The notes under the pieces: model-generated | What the model was told of the DNA's origin: nothing | Seen by the model: only the letters and a program-made list of their open reading frames with translations | Databases searched by the model: none | Position numbers and translations under genes: made by a program | Part shown: piece after piece, positions 1-8,333 of the stretch | Layout: each line of letters opens with the position of its first letter | Position numbering within the stretch: position 1 is the first letter of the stretch | DNA from: Curvibacter sp. CHRR-16 | Lineage (GTDB): Bacteria > Pseudomonadota > Gammaproteobacteria > Burkholderiales > Burkholderiaceae_C | DNA: 64,000 bases | Assembly (NCBI RefSeq): GCF_018474005.1 | Contig: NZ_JAHCSH010000007.1 | Coordinates: 47,941-111,940, forward strand | Direction of reading: 5' to 3'

Positions 1-1
1 C

Positions 2-211
2 GATGCCGTGGCCCTGCGCGACAAGGTGCAAGCCGTAGCCACCGTGCCCACGCCACAAGCCATCCTCTACCCCGTGGCGTTGGTCAAAAACAGTACCACC
101 ACCCCAGCCGCCGACCAAGCCCGCGCAGCACTGGCCCAGCAATGGCTGGACTACGTGACCAGCCCCAGCGCATGGCCCGTACTGCAGCGCTACGGCTTTA
201 GCCGCCCTTGA
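2..211 (+). CDS. modA: ModA molybdate-binding protein, C-terminal end (partial)
   Basis: Only the last 69 residues are present; the gene begins before base 1, so start and signal peptide are not visible. The reading frame is open from base 2 to the TGA at 209-211. The tail has the form usual for periplasmic molybdate-binding proteins, including an ILYPVALVKN strand and a WLDYVTSP segment close to the end. It would capture molybdate in the periplasm and hand it to the ModBC transporter encoded 30 bp downstream. The call relies on that tail plus the modBC neighbours. Confidence 0.85.
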   Translation, partial: DAVALRDKVQAVATVPTPQAILYPVALVKNSTTTPAADQARAALAQQWLDYVTSPSAWPVLQRYGFSRP

Positions 212-241
212 TCAACCCAAGCCCCACTGCAGGACGCGCTG

Positions 242-943
242 TTGCTCTCCGCCTCTTCCGCCCTTACGGTCCTCTCTACCAGTAGCACCATCTGGCCCGC
301 GCTGAGCCTGTCCCTGCAAGTGGCGCTGAGCGCCACTGCCATCAACCTGCTGCTGGGTGTGGCCGTGGGCTGGCTGCTGGCGCGCTACCGCTTTCGGGGG
401 CGCGAACTGCTCGATGCACTGCTCACCCTGCCCATGGTGCTGCCGCCCACCGTGTTGGGCTACTACCTGCTGGTGCTGTGGGGCAAACAGGGCTGGCTGG
501 GGCAGTGGCTGCACCAGTGGTTGGGCGTGCAGCTCATCTTCACCCGCAGCGCCGCCATCATGGCGGCCACGGTGGTGACCTTTCCACTCATCATGAAAGC
601 CGCCCGCACCGCATTGGAGCAAGTGCCTGCCCCGCTGGAAAACGCTGGGCGTGTGCTGGGCCTGGGCGAATGGGCGGTGTTCTGGCGCATCAGTCTGCCA
701 CTGGCATGGCGCGGCATTTTGGCGGGCAGCTTGCTGGCACTGGCCCGTGCGCTGGGCGAATTTGGCGCCACGCTCATGGTGGCAGGCAGCATTGCGGGCC
801 AGACGCAAACCCTGTCGATTGCCATTTACGAAGCCGTGCAGGCCGGGCAAGACGATGCAGCACACCTGATGGTGCTGGTCATTTCCGCCACCTGCGTGGC
901 ACTGCTCCTGCTGGCACGCCGACTGGCACCTGAGCGCCTGTAA
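242..943 (+). CDS. modB: ModB molybdate ABC transporter permease
   Basis: Inner-membrane permease of the molybdate importer, 233 residues, the usual length for ModB. It has about five hydrophobic segments and the EAA loop around residues 140-175 (ENAGRVLGLGEWAVFWRISL then ALGEFGATLMVAGS), which contacts the ATPase; the GEFGATLMVAG stretch is typical of ModB. The chosen start is a TTG 30 bp after modA, because no ATG lies upstream of the first membrane segment; it is uncertain by a few codons. It sits between modA and modC, 32 bp before modC, consistent with one modABC operon. Confidence 0.93.
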   Translation: MLSASSALTVLSTSSTIWPALSLSLQVALSATAINLLLGVAVGWLLARYRFRGRELLDALLTLPMVLPPTVLGYYLLVLWGKQGWLGQWLHQWLGVQLIFTRSAAIMAATVVTFPLIMKAARTALEQVPAPLENAGRVLGLGEWAVFWRISLPLAWRGILAGSLLALARALGEFGATLMVAGSIAGQTQTLSIAIYEAVQAGQDDAAHLMVLVISATCVALLLLARRLAPERL

Positions 944-975
944 AACCAGCCAACTCCCCCTGCGAGCCCTGCCCC

Positions 976-1734
976 ATGCCCACCGACCACCCTAGTCCCG
1001 CCCCCCACAGCAGCGCTGCCCCCCCGGTGTGGCAAGTTGCCGTGCACGCCGATGGCGCGGCTGGCCTGCACAGCGCGCTGGATGTGGTCTTTAGCAGCCC
1101 AAGCCAGTGCACGGTACTGCACGGCCCATCGGGCGCAGGCAAAAGCCTGACCCTGCAAGCCATAGCCGGGCTACTGCCGCTCAAAGCACACCCAGCAAAC
1201 AGCACCAGCCGCCCGAGCCGCATTGCCAGCCAAGGCCGCCTGCTGCTCGATAGCGCGCAGGGCCTGTGCCTGCCCGCACGCCAACGGCATATGGGCTATG
1301 TGTTCCAAGACTACGCCCTGTTTCCACACCTCTCGGTGCGGCAAAACGTGGCCTTTGGCCTGCCGGACAGGCTGCACCTGCTCAACCCCAGCCCACGCCT
1401 GCGCCACCCACAGGTAGAGCACTGGCTGGACACACTGGGCCTGCAAGACGTGGCCGGGCAATACCCAGCCACCCTGTCTGGCGGGCAGCGCCAGCGCACG
1501 GCATTGGCCCGTGCGCTGTGTGCCCAAGCGCGTGCGTTGCTGCTGGACGAACCCTTTGCCGCACTGGATGCCACCCTGCGCCAGCAACTGCGCGCCGAGC
1601 TGCTGGCCCTGCTGGATCGCACCGGCATACCGCTGCTGCTGGTCACCCACGATGCCGACGACCTGGCCTGCTTTGGCCAAACCCGGGTGCGGCTGGAACA
1701 CGGGCGCGTGCAAGACATTGCCCACACGTCATAA
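976..1734 (+). CDS. modC: ModC molybdate ABC transporter ATPase, short form
   Basis: ATP-binding subunit that powers molybdate import through ModB. Visible motifs are Walker A GPSGAGKS near residue 50, a Q-loop in YVFQDYALFPHL, the signature LSGGQRQR, Walker B ALLLDEPFAALDA and the H-loop LLVTHD. At 252 residues it stops shortly after the H-loop, whereas classical ModC proteins are about 350 residues and carry a C-terminal TOBE/Mop molybdate-binding domain. That regulatory domain is absent here. Last gene of the modABC run; the following intergenic DNA holds a short palindrome but no clear terminator. Confidence 0.92.
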   Translation: MPTDHPSPAPHSSAAPPVWQVAVHADGAAGLHSALDVVFSSPSQCTVLHGPSGAGKSLTLQAIAGLLPLKAHPANSTSRPSRIASQGRLLLDSAQGLCLPARQRHMGYVFQDYALFPHLSVRQNVAFGLPDRLHLLNPSPRLRHPQVEHWLDTLGLQDVAGQYPATLSGGQRQRTALARALCAQARALLLDEPFAALDATLRQQLRAELLALLDRTGIPLLLVTHDADDLACFGQTRVRLEHGRVQDIAHTS

Positions 1735-1739
1735 AGCCT

Positions 1740-1756
1740 GCTATCAATTTGATAGC
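1740..1756. repeat. short perfect palindrome after modC
   Basis: GCTATCAA, one spacer base, TTGATAGC: 8-bp arms that pair perfectly. No T-run follows, so it is a poor intrinsic terminator. It resembles the ACTAT/ATAGC core of the degenerate intergenic repeat seen at 16592-16640 and is probably a shortened member of that family. Confidence 0.5.
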
Positions 1757-1869
1757 TGCCACAGCAATACCAGCAAGCTGTTGCGGCTTATTGTCAACAT
1801 ATCCGCAGTGGGCTACGTTACACCAACACCCTGCTTGGGCACCGCCCCACACCTGAACCAAAGGCCTGT

Positions 1870-3420
1870 ATGCGTTCGTATCCGTCACTGCGTTTCTCTT
1901 TGCGCCTCACTGCAGGCGCTGTGCTCTGCGCCACCCTGTCCACGGCCCAAGCCCAAACCCAGCCCCCGGCGATCAACAGCAGCCAAGACGACCAGCACGC
2001 CCTGGCCATCACCATTTACAACGAGAACCTGGCCTTGGTGAAAGACCAACGCCAAATCCACCTGCCCAGTGGCACCAGCACGCTGGCGCTGGGCGATGTG
2101 AGCGCCCGCATCCGCCCCGAAACCGCGCTGCTGCGCCACCTGCAGCAGGCCGATGCCCTGCGCGTGCTGGAGCAAAACTTCGACTTTGACCTGCTCACCC
2201 CGCAAAAGCTGCTGGACAAATCGATGGGCCGCAGCGTGCGCGTGCTGCGCACCAACCCCGCCACCGGGGCCGACACAACGGAAACCGCCACCGTGCTCTC
2301 CACCCAAGACGGGCTGGTGCTGCAGTACGCCGACCAACGCATAGAAAACAGCCTGCCCGCCAACGCCCGCGTGGTGTTTGCCGACGTGCCCAGCACCCTG
2401 CGCAGCCGCCCCACCTTGTCCATGCTGGTGAACATGCAGGCCAATAACCGCGCCACCAATCAGGCCTACACCCCGCACACCCCGCAGGACGTGGAACTGA
2501 GCTACCTGACCAGCGGCCTAGGCTGGAAGGCCGACTACGTGGTCGAACTCAGCCCCGACACCCACGCCAGCGGGCCACAGCTCAACCTCTCGGGCTGGGT
2601 GACGCTGACCAACACCAGCGGCACCAGCTACCGCAACGCGCGCCTGCAACTGGTAGCGGGCGACGTGAACCAAGTCGCCCCACCCGAGCGCCAACTGCGC
2701 ACCTTGGCCATGGCGGCGACCACCGCCAAAGTGGCCGATGGGGTGCGCGAAGAGTCGCTCTTTGAATACCACCTGTACTCACTCCAGCGCCCCACCACGC
2801 TGGAGAACAACCAAACCAAGCAAGTGGCCCTGCTATCGGCCAGCGGCGTGCCTGCGCGCAAGGTGCTGCTGCTGCAAGGCCAAGACTATTACTACCTAGA
2901 CGGCGTGGTGGGCAATGCAGGCGCGAGCAACACCAACTTGGGCGAGCGGTTCAAGGTGAGCGCTTGGCTGGAGTTTGACAACACCGAACGCGCCCAGCTC
3001 GGGCTGCCACTGCCCAAAGGCGTGGTGCGCGTGTACCAACGCGATGCGGCGGGCAGCGCCCAATTTCTTGGCGAAGACCGCATAGACCACACCCCCGCCC
3101 AGCAGACCGTGCGCTTGCGCTTGGGCAACGCCTTTGACGTGACCGCCGACAAAAAGCAAACCGACTTCAAGAAACTGCCCGCCAACGCCGCTGGCAGCAA
3201 GTACCGCTACAGCTACGAGAGCGCCTACGAGCTGGTGCTGAAAAACGCAAAAAAAGAAGCCGTGACCGTGACCGTGCAAGAGCCCGTCCCCGGCGACTGG
3301 CAGATCATCCACAGCAACCTGCCCAGCACCAAGGGCAACGCCCACACCGCCACCTGGAGCGTGACCGTGCCTGCGCAAGGGCAGGCGACGTTGAGCTATC
3401 GGGTGGTAGTGAGGATGTGA
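1870..3420 (+). CDS. DUF4139 domain-containing exported protein
   Basis: 516 residues. It begins with a signal peptide (residues 1-29, ending STAQAQ), so the product is exported. The rest resembles DUF4139 proteins: an N-terminal region on how the name-like strand ITIYNENLALVKDQR is organised, a middle section with SYLTSGLGWKADYVVEL, and beta-rich C-terminal repeats ending in a SYRVVVRM strand. The family has no firmly established biochemical role. It is preceded by a 135-bp gap after modC and ends 3 bp from the oppositely oriented lipoprotein gene, so it is probably transcribed alone. Family call good, function unknown. Confidence 0.8.
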   Translation: MRSYPSLRFSLRLTAGAVLCATLSTAQAQTQPPAINSSQDDQHALAITIYNENLALVKDQRQIHLPSGTSTLALGDVSARIRPETALLRHLQQADALRVLEQNFDFDLLTPQKLLDKSMGRSVRVLRTNPATGADTTETATVLSTQDGLVLQYADQRIENSLPANARVVFADVPSTLRSRPTLSMLVNMQANNRATNQAYTPHTPQDVELSYLTSGLGWKADYVVELSPDTHASGPQLNLSGWVTLTNTSGTSYRNARLQLVAGDVNQVAPPERQLRTLAMAATTAKVADGVREESLFEYHLYSLQRPTTLENNQTKQVALLSASGVPARKVLLLQGQDYYYLDGVVGNAGASNTNLGERFKVSAWLEFDNTERAQLGLPLPKGVVRVYQRDAAGSAQFLGEDRIDHTPAQQTVRLRLGNAFDVTADKKQTDFKKLPANAAGSKYRYSYESAYELVLKNAKKEAVTVTVQEPVPGDWQIIHSNLPSTKGNAHTATWSVTVPAQGQATLSYRVVVRM

Positions 3421-3423
3421 GGC

Positions 3424-4266
3424 TTAGCTGCTAGTGCGGCTGCAACTCCAGGAGCCCGAATATGTGGTCGAGGAGATTGTGTTAGTCCACGTTCCAGAAG
3501 CACTGCCCACTTGGGTAAAGCTGCCAGAGAAAGTGGCCCCGGATGACGCAGCGCCAGACCCCGTAATCGAGGCAGTCCCTGTAGAACTGAGAGTGCCACT
3601 CACGGTAAAGGTGAAGTTAGAAAATTTGCTGCTGCTACCACTGCCCGAAACACTGCCATTGCTCACGGTCATGCTCACGGTGCCATTGTCCGTACCACTG
3701 TAGGTGCAGCTGTAGGTGCCATTCATCAAGGCTTTCAAGCTGCTTTGCAAATGGCTTGCAGCATCAGTGGCCGTAACCAAGGTAGAAGACGAATTCACTT
3801 TGCTGACCAAGGTTTGTGCATCTGTATCAAACGAGGCACTGCTGAAGTCCAAGGTATCGCTGCTCAAGGTGGTGCCCGAGGTGCCCAAGCCAATGCCATT
3901 GCTTGCATCACCGTCGGTGTCCAATGTCATCAAGAAACGAACAATGTTTTGAACGGTTGAGTTCGTCTCGTCTGATGCGCCAGACACCAAGCTAACTGGG
4001 GTCACCACCGCTTTGGCTGTGCTGCTACCCAAGGTGACACCGCCGACTTTGAACGTACAAGTACTGCCTGCAACGTAAGAAAAATTGCCGCTGGCATTGG
4101 TTTGACCACTTTGCGTCCCACAGGTGTAGCTCAGGCCTTGAACTTTGGCATCCACAAAAGTGCCCGTGAGGACATTGCTGGAACTGCTGCTATCGCCACC
4201 GCCACCGCAAGCAGTCAGTACAGCAGCCACAACTCCCAAAAGCGTAAAACGACTCCAATTCATCAT
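3424..4266 (-). CDS. Ser/Thr/Gly-rich lipoprotein of unknown function
   Basis: 280 residues. The N-terminus has a short charged stretch, a hydrophobic helix and the lipobox LTAC at about residues 17-20, followed by GGGGDSSSSS, so the mature protein is lipid-anchored. The rest is very rich in Ser, Thr and Gly with repeated beta-strand-like GSxSGSGSSS segments, and two cysteine-bearing motifs (SYTCGTQSGQTNASGNF and STCTFKVGGVTLG) like those in surface lipoproteins of this order. No catalytic motif is visible. It converges on the DUF4139 gene with 3 bp between stop codons. An outer-surface or periplasmic structural role is an inference. Confidence 0.75.
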   Translation of the reverse strand: MMNWSRFTLLGVVAAVLTACGGGGDSSSSSNVLTGTFVDAKVQGLSYTCGTQSGQTNASGNFSYVAGSTCTFKVGGVTLGSSTAKAVVTPVSLVSGASDETNSTVQNIVRFLMTLDTDGDASNGIGLGTSGTTLSSDTLDFSSASFDTDAQTLVSKVNSSSTLVTATDAASHLQSSLKALMNGTYSCTYSGTDNGTVSMTVSNGSVSGSGSSSKFSNFTFTVSGTLSSTGTASITGSGAASSGATFSGSFTQVGSASGTWTNTISSTTYSGSWSCSRTSS

Positions 4267-4339
4267 TTCCCCCTAGCAAAAACCCTTATTCTATTTTAAA
4301 TGTATCAAATTGGAATGTTTTGATACAAATGAAATCACA

Positions 4340-4393
4340 GTTAACGTCCGCCTCCAAGCCCTGTAGCGAACTGGTCGGGCTGCAGGCGGTTAT
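4340..4393. repeat. imperfect hairpin, attC-like in layout
   Basis: An inverted repeat of about 54 bp: TAACgtCCGCCT on the left pairs with AGGCGGTTA on the right, and an inner GCCC (4358-4361) pairs with GGGC (4377-4380). Two stems separated by spacers resemble the folded attC sites of integron cassettes, but the flanking bases do not give the GTTRRRY/RYYYAAC core pair. The minus-strand open frame over this stretch (4341-4529) is short and has no visible domain, so I do not call a gene. A repeated palindromic element is the safest description. Confidence 0.4.
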
Positions 4394-4646
4394 CTAGGGC
4401 ACGAGCCCCCTCGGACAAAGCGGTAAACGAAAATCTGTAGGCATTGGGATGCATCTGTGCAGTTCCAACTCCGGCATTTTTAGTGCCTTGGGTATGCCCA
4501 ATGCATATCAACATAAATTGGGTTAGCACTTTTTATTAACAGTGATACACACTGGAACAGCTACAGGACTCACACGGCGCGAGTTGGCCGGCGCTGCAGC
4601 CGAGGTAAATGCTCGGCTACAGTGCGATAAATCCCATAGAGCCCTT

Positions 4647-5216
4647 ATGCACATCAGTCACATCAGCCGCATGCGCCACTTAGCATTGGCCGGTATTTTG
4701 TTCTGCTTCGCCTCAGTAACTACCGCAGAGCCAGAGGGTGGCGCCAGCCTTCTTAAACGCGACCAGTCAGTCATCAATGCATTCCAAGTCATGTGCACGC
4801 TAGAGCTGCCCAAGTTTGAGACGATTGCAACTAAGGCTGAGGCCATGCAGATGCGACCTGTAACTGAGAACAAACTCCCCGCACCGGGGGGAGTCATCGC
4901 ACGGCTCAAGGTATGGAGCAATGGCCTGACAACTGGAGCAGTTGTACTCACACTCGAGGAAGTAACCGGCCCCAAAGGAACCGTGACAAGCTGCGCCGTA
5001 GTAGCAGATATTCAAGACACAGAAGCTCTGCGAAATGAAGCGATCAACACCCTGAAACTAACCGCCATAAAGTCACCGGAATCAGATCGCGATGGCAGGC
5101 GTTCATTTATCTGGGAAGGTGCGTATGGATCAGAAACTACGGTGGTTATTCAAGACTTCAAGCCATCTGGAAAGCCGGGCATCATGCTCAAACTTGAATC
5201 AAGGCAAAAGCCATAA
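4647..5216 (+). CDS. secreted protein of unknown function
   Basis: Frame of 189 residues from the ATG at 4647; an ATG at 4671 would leave a cleaner signal peptide (MRHLALAGILFCFASVTTA) and may be the real start. No strong ribosome-binding site decides between them. The mature part has one cysteine in AFQVMCTLELPKFE and another in VTSCAVVADIQD, which could form a disulphide in the periplasm. I recognise no family. It lies 30 bp before the acetyltransferase gene on the same strand, which may make the two a small operon. Confidence 0.55.
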   Translation: MHISHISRMRHLALAGILFCFASVTTAEPEGGASLLKRDQSVINAFQVMCTLELPKFETIATKAEAMQMRPVTENKLPAPGGVIARLKVWSNGLTTGAVVLTLEEVTGPKGTVTSCAVVADIQDTEALRNEAINTLKLTAIKSPESDRDGRRSFIWEGAYGSETTVVIQDFKPSGKPGIMLKLESRQKP

Positions 5217-5246
5217 CCCCCTCGAATCCAGACTGACTCACGCACG

Positions 5247-5789
5247 ATGCACGTTGTCACCCTCTCCGCCCAAGATGCCCCGCGCTACAGAGCGCTGATG
5301 CTGCACGCTTACGAAGCGGCTGCCGATGCCTTCACATCCACAGCTGAAGAGAGAGCTACTGAGCCTGAATCGTGGTGGATCATGCGCCTTGCTGACCCCA
5401 AGGCCATGAGCGTTGCCTTTGGCGCTATAGACAATGGGAAATTAGTCGGCACCGTTACGATTGAATTTTCAAGCAAGCCCAAGACTAGGCACAAGGCGCA
5501 CCTCATCGGCATGTTTGTCATGGAGTACGCCAGAGGCACTGGCGCAGGCAAGGCACTGCTTGCAGCCGCACTCGAAGCGGCCAAGGTCAGACCTGAGGTA
5601 CAAGTCATCACCCTGACCGTTACTGAGGGCAACTTACCTGCAACGCGTCTGTACGAATCCGCAGGGTTCAAGGTGTTTGGTGTGGAACCCATGGCGGTTG
5701 CCACGCCGGGCGGATTCAAGTCAAAGGTGCATATGTGGCTTGAGCTGCCGCACTCCCCTCACGCCACCAAACTCTCCGGTGCCAGATAG
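5247..5789 (+). CDS. GNAT family N-acetyltransferase
   Basis: 180 residues with the GNAT fold signature: strand LIGMFVMEYARGTGAGKALL, where R-G-T-G-A-G forms the pyrophosphate loop that binds acetyl-CoA, followed by helix 3 and the C-terminal NLPATRLYESAGFKVFG segment. It would transfer an acetyl group from acetyl-CoA to an amine of an unknown substrate in the cytoplasm. The 3' end runs 31 bp into the oppositely oriented gshA gene, so the two are convergent and overlapping. Substrate cannot be inferred from sequence. Confidence 0.85.
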   Translation: MHVVTLSAQDAPRYRALMLHAYEAAADAFTSTAEERATEPESWWIMRLADPKAMSVAFGAIDNGKLVGTVTIEFSSKPKTRHKAHLIGMFVMEYARGTGAGKALLAAALEAAKVRPEVQVITLTVTEGNLPATRLYESAGFKVFGVEPMAVATPGGFKSKVHMWLELPHSPHATKLSGAR

Positions 5790-7297
5790 TGCTGCAAATA
5801 CTCGTCAAACGGCAGCGTGTCGGCGGCCTCTATGGCGCGCTGTTTCTCCAATGACTGCTCTGCGCTGGCTTGCCAGTGCGCCAGTTCGTCGGGGGCGAGT
5901 GCTGGCTCGGTCATGGCCGCATGCGTGCGGGCAGACTGGGCTTGCACCCACTCTGTGTGCGATGCGCCCTGCTGCTGCATGCCGGCTAGAACTTGGGCCG
6001 ATGGCAGTTGCTCGGGCGTGTCCATCAGGCGGCTGGCGGCTTGCCATGCTGGCACGTAGCCCGCGTCCACACCCTCCATAGCCTGGGCCAGTGGCTGCAA
6101 GGCTTGCAGCACGCTGTGCGCCCAGTCGCGCAGCAGCACGCTCTGGCCGTTGCGCTGCAGGGTGAGCTGCGGGTCGCGCCCGCGCTCGGCCACGGCTTGC
6201 TGGTTGGCCAGCAGGTCGGCTATCTCTTGCGGACTGTCGGGTGCACTGGGCGTGGTGGCGCAGTGCAGCAAGAACAGGTCGATGAGGCGCAGCGCTTGCG
6301 CGTCTATGCCCAGTGGCAGCAGCGGGTTGAGGTCGAGCAGGCGCACCTCCACGTACTCCACCCCGCTTTGGCGCAGGGCGTGCAGCGGGCGCTGGCCCGG
6401 ACGGGTGACGCGCTTGGGGCGGATGGTGCTGTAAAACTCGTTTTCTATTTGCAGCAGGCTGGTGGCCAGTTGCTGGTATTGGCCGTTGGCGTCTTGCACA
6501 CCGTGTGCGGCGTAGGCCGCGTAAGGCCGGGTCAGCGCTTGCTCCAGGCTGTGGGCATAGCCTTCCAGACTGTTGTAGCTGACGCGCAGGCTGGCTTGTG
6601 CATCGCTCTGGTAGCCCAAGCGGCCCATGCGCAGCGACGTGGCGTGCGGCAGGTACAGGGTGGTGTCGGGCGCAGCCGGAAAAGGCTGCAGCACGTGCTG
6701 GCGTCCGGCCACAAAACTGCTGCACACAGCAGGCGATGCGCCCAGCAAATACAGCAGCACAAAGGCATGGCGGCGGAAATTGCGGATGAGGGCGAAATAG
6801 TCCGCACTGCTCAGGCCGGGCAAGGACCAGTTGTAGTGAATGCCCGATATGGTTTGCATGCGCCGCCCGTAGCGCAGACCCAAACCATGGCGGTACACGG
6901 TTTTGGAGCGGCCACTATTGGACGTGCCGTAGTAGCCCAGTGGTATTTGGTCGTCTGTTGGCAGGCAACAGGGCATGCTGGAGACCCATATCTGCTCGCC
7001 CTGAGGCAACTGCTGGCACACAAAGCGCTGCACGCGCTCCAGCTCGGCCAAGCACGACTCCACCGTGGGGTGCACACCGGTGATGAGTTCGAGCTGGGAT
7101 TCGCTGAAGTCGGTGGTGATGTGCGGGTGCGTGAGGGCCGAACCCAGCGCCACGGGGTGGGGTGTTTGGGCCAAGGCAGGCAGCGGGCCGCGCGCGTCCA
7201 CGCGCAGGCTTTCCTTCTCCAGCCCTCGGCGCATGCCGCGCAGGCGCTCGGTGGACAGCAGGCTTACATCGGGGGTGAATTCGGTAGGGGTCAGCAT
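5759..7297 (-). CDS. gshA: glutamate-cysteine ligase, gammaproteobacterial type
   Basis: First step of glutathione synthesis: ATP-dependent joining of L-glutamate and L-cysteine in the cytoplasm. From the ATG at 7297 the product is 512 residues, close to the 518 of E. coli GshA. Family features include RGLEKESLRV near the N-terminus, TTDFSESQLELIT, GIHYNWSL, the ENEFYSTIRPKR stretch and VEYVEVRLLDLNP. The frame is open further upstream, but residues before MLTPTEF look like out-of-gene translation, so 7297 is preferred. It lies 61 bp downstream of an SDR gene on the same strand and overlaps the GNAT gene by 31 bp at its 3' end. Confidence 0.95.
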   Translation of the reverse strand: MLTPTEFTPDVSLLSTERLRGMRRGLEKESLRVDARGPLPALAQTPHPVALGSALTHPHITTDFSESQLELITGVHPTVESCLAELERVQRFVCQQLPQGEQIWVSSMPCCLPTDDQIPLGYYGTSNSGRSKTVYRHGLGLRYGRRMQTISGIHYNWSLPGLSSADYFALIRNFRRHAFVLLYLLGASPAVCSSFVAGRQHVLQPFPAAPDTTLYLPHATSLRMGRLGYQSDAQASLRVSYNSLEGYAHSLEQALTRPYAAYAAHGVQDANGQYQQLATSLLQIENEFYSTIRPKRVTRPGQRPLHALRQSGVEYVEVRLLDLNPLLPLGIDAQALRLIDLFLLHCATTPSAPDSPQEIADLLANQQAVAERGRDPQLTLQRNGQSVLLRDWAHSVLQALQPLAQAMEGVDAGYVPAWQAASRLMDTPEQLPSAQVLAGMQQQGASHTEWVQAQSARTHAAMTEPALAPDELAHWQASAEQSLEKQRAIEAADTLPFDEYLQHYLAPESLVA

Positions 7298-7358
7298 AGG
7301 GGGGCGAACGGTAACACCATGGGCACAACCTTGCCAGAGCAAGGTTTCGCGAAAGGCT

Positions 7359-8315
7359 TTAGCCAGCAGTTTGCCGTTTACGGGCTGTGGTAGCGGCGGC
7401 GGCCACACGCATGGCGGCTTGCAGTTCGTGCTGACCTTGCTCCATGCCTTGGCTGGGCACCATGTCTTGGGTCCGCTCCAGCACGTGGCTGAGCTGCTGT
7501 TGCAAGCGCTCGGGCGCGGCACCATCCATGCCTATCCATTGCCCTTGCGTGAGGGTGATATGCGCCGCCTCCACATGGCCAGCCCCGGCGCACAAGATGG
7601 TGCGCGTGGGCGCAGACGGTGCCAGCAGGGTGAGCACGGCGGGCACCACGGCTTCGGGCTGCAGGTGGGCCAGCATGGCCTCGGGCAGCAAGCCTTGGGT
7701 CATACCAGTAGCGGCAGTGGGGGCAATGCTGTTCACATGAATGTGGTGTTTGTGCCCCTCCAGTGCCAAGGTTTGCATGAGGCCGACCAGTGCCATCTTG
7801 GCGGCGCTGTAGTTGCTTTGGCCAAAGTTGCCATACAAACCGCTGGATGAGGTCGTCATGACGATGCGGCCGTAGTTTTGCGCCTGCATGATGGGCCACA
7901 CGGCTTTGCAGCAGTGCACGCTGCCCATGAGGTGCACGTCGAGCACGAGGCGAAAGTCCTCCAACTCCATCTTGGCAAAGCTTTTGTCGCGCAATATGCC
8001 CGCGTTATTGACCAACATGTCCACCCTGCCCCAACGCTGCACCACTTGCTCCACCATGGCTTGCACGGCGGCGAAATCGGTCACCGACGCAATTGGGGCC
8101 ATGGCCTGACCGCCTGCGGCTTCTATGTCAGCCACCACAGCATGGGCGGCATCGCCCACGTCGTTGACCACCACTTTGGCCCCTCGGGATGCTAGCGCCA
8201 GCGCATAAGCACGCCCTAGGCCTGCACCCGCGCCAGTCACAATGGCCACTTGCCCGGCAAAGTCGATACGATCACTGCGGTGTTCGCTTTGGGTATCGGT
8301 TATCACGCTTGTCAC
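7359..8315 (-). CDS. short-chain dehydrogenase/reductase
   Basis: 318 residues. The start is a GTG at 8315, chosen because AAGGAG lies six bases upstream; the frame is open beyond it but without a start signal. N-terminal Rossmann motif TGAGAGLGRAYA binds NAD(P), followed by NNAGIL and the catalytic Tyr-Lys in NYSAAKMAL with Ser in MTTSSS upstream. It resembles the dehydrogenase part of the peroxisomal multifunctional enzyme group, so a 3-hydroxyacyl-CoA substrate is possible. The C-terminal 60 residues extend past the SDR core. It is divergent from the NUDIX gene, with starts 18 bp apart, and may be cotranscribed with gshA. Confidence 0.85.
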   Translation of the reverse strand: MTSVITDTQSEHRSDRIDFAGQVAIVTGAGAGLGRAYALALASRGAKVVVNDVGDAAHAVVADIEAAGGQAMAPIASVTDFAAVQAMVEQVVQRWGRVDMLVNNAGILRDKSFAKMELEDFRLVLDVHLMGSVHCCKAVWPIMQAQNYGRIVMTTSSSGLYGNFGQSNYSAAKMALVGLMQTLALEGHKHHIHVNSIAPTAATGMTQGLLPEAMLAHLQPEAVVPAVLTLLAPSAPTRTILCAGAGHVEAAHITLTQGQWIGMDGAAPERLQQQLSHVLERTQDMVPSQGMEQGQHELQAAMRVAAAATTARKRQTAG

Positions 8316-8333
8316 ACAGATCTCCTTGTATTT

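Noticed and set aside
3434..3952. plus-strand frames opposite the lipoprotein gene
   Set aside because: Low-complexity Val/Leu/Pro shadows of a Ser/Thr-rich gene that has a clear lipobox on the minus strand.
4341..4529. 62-residue minus-strand frame
   Set aside because: Short, ends inside a palindrome, and has no ribosome-binding site or domain; better explained as part of a repeat element.
5993..7393. 466-residue plus-strand frame opposite gshA
   Set aside because: Antisense shadow of a GC-rich gene; composition is Gln/Val/Gly/His-biased and no motif is present.
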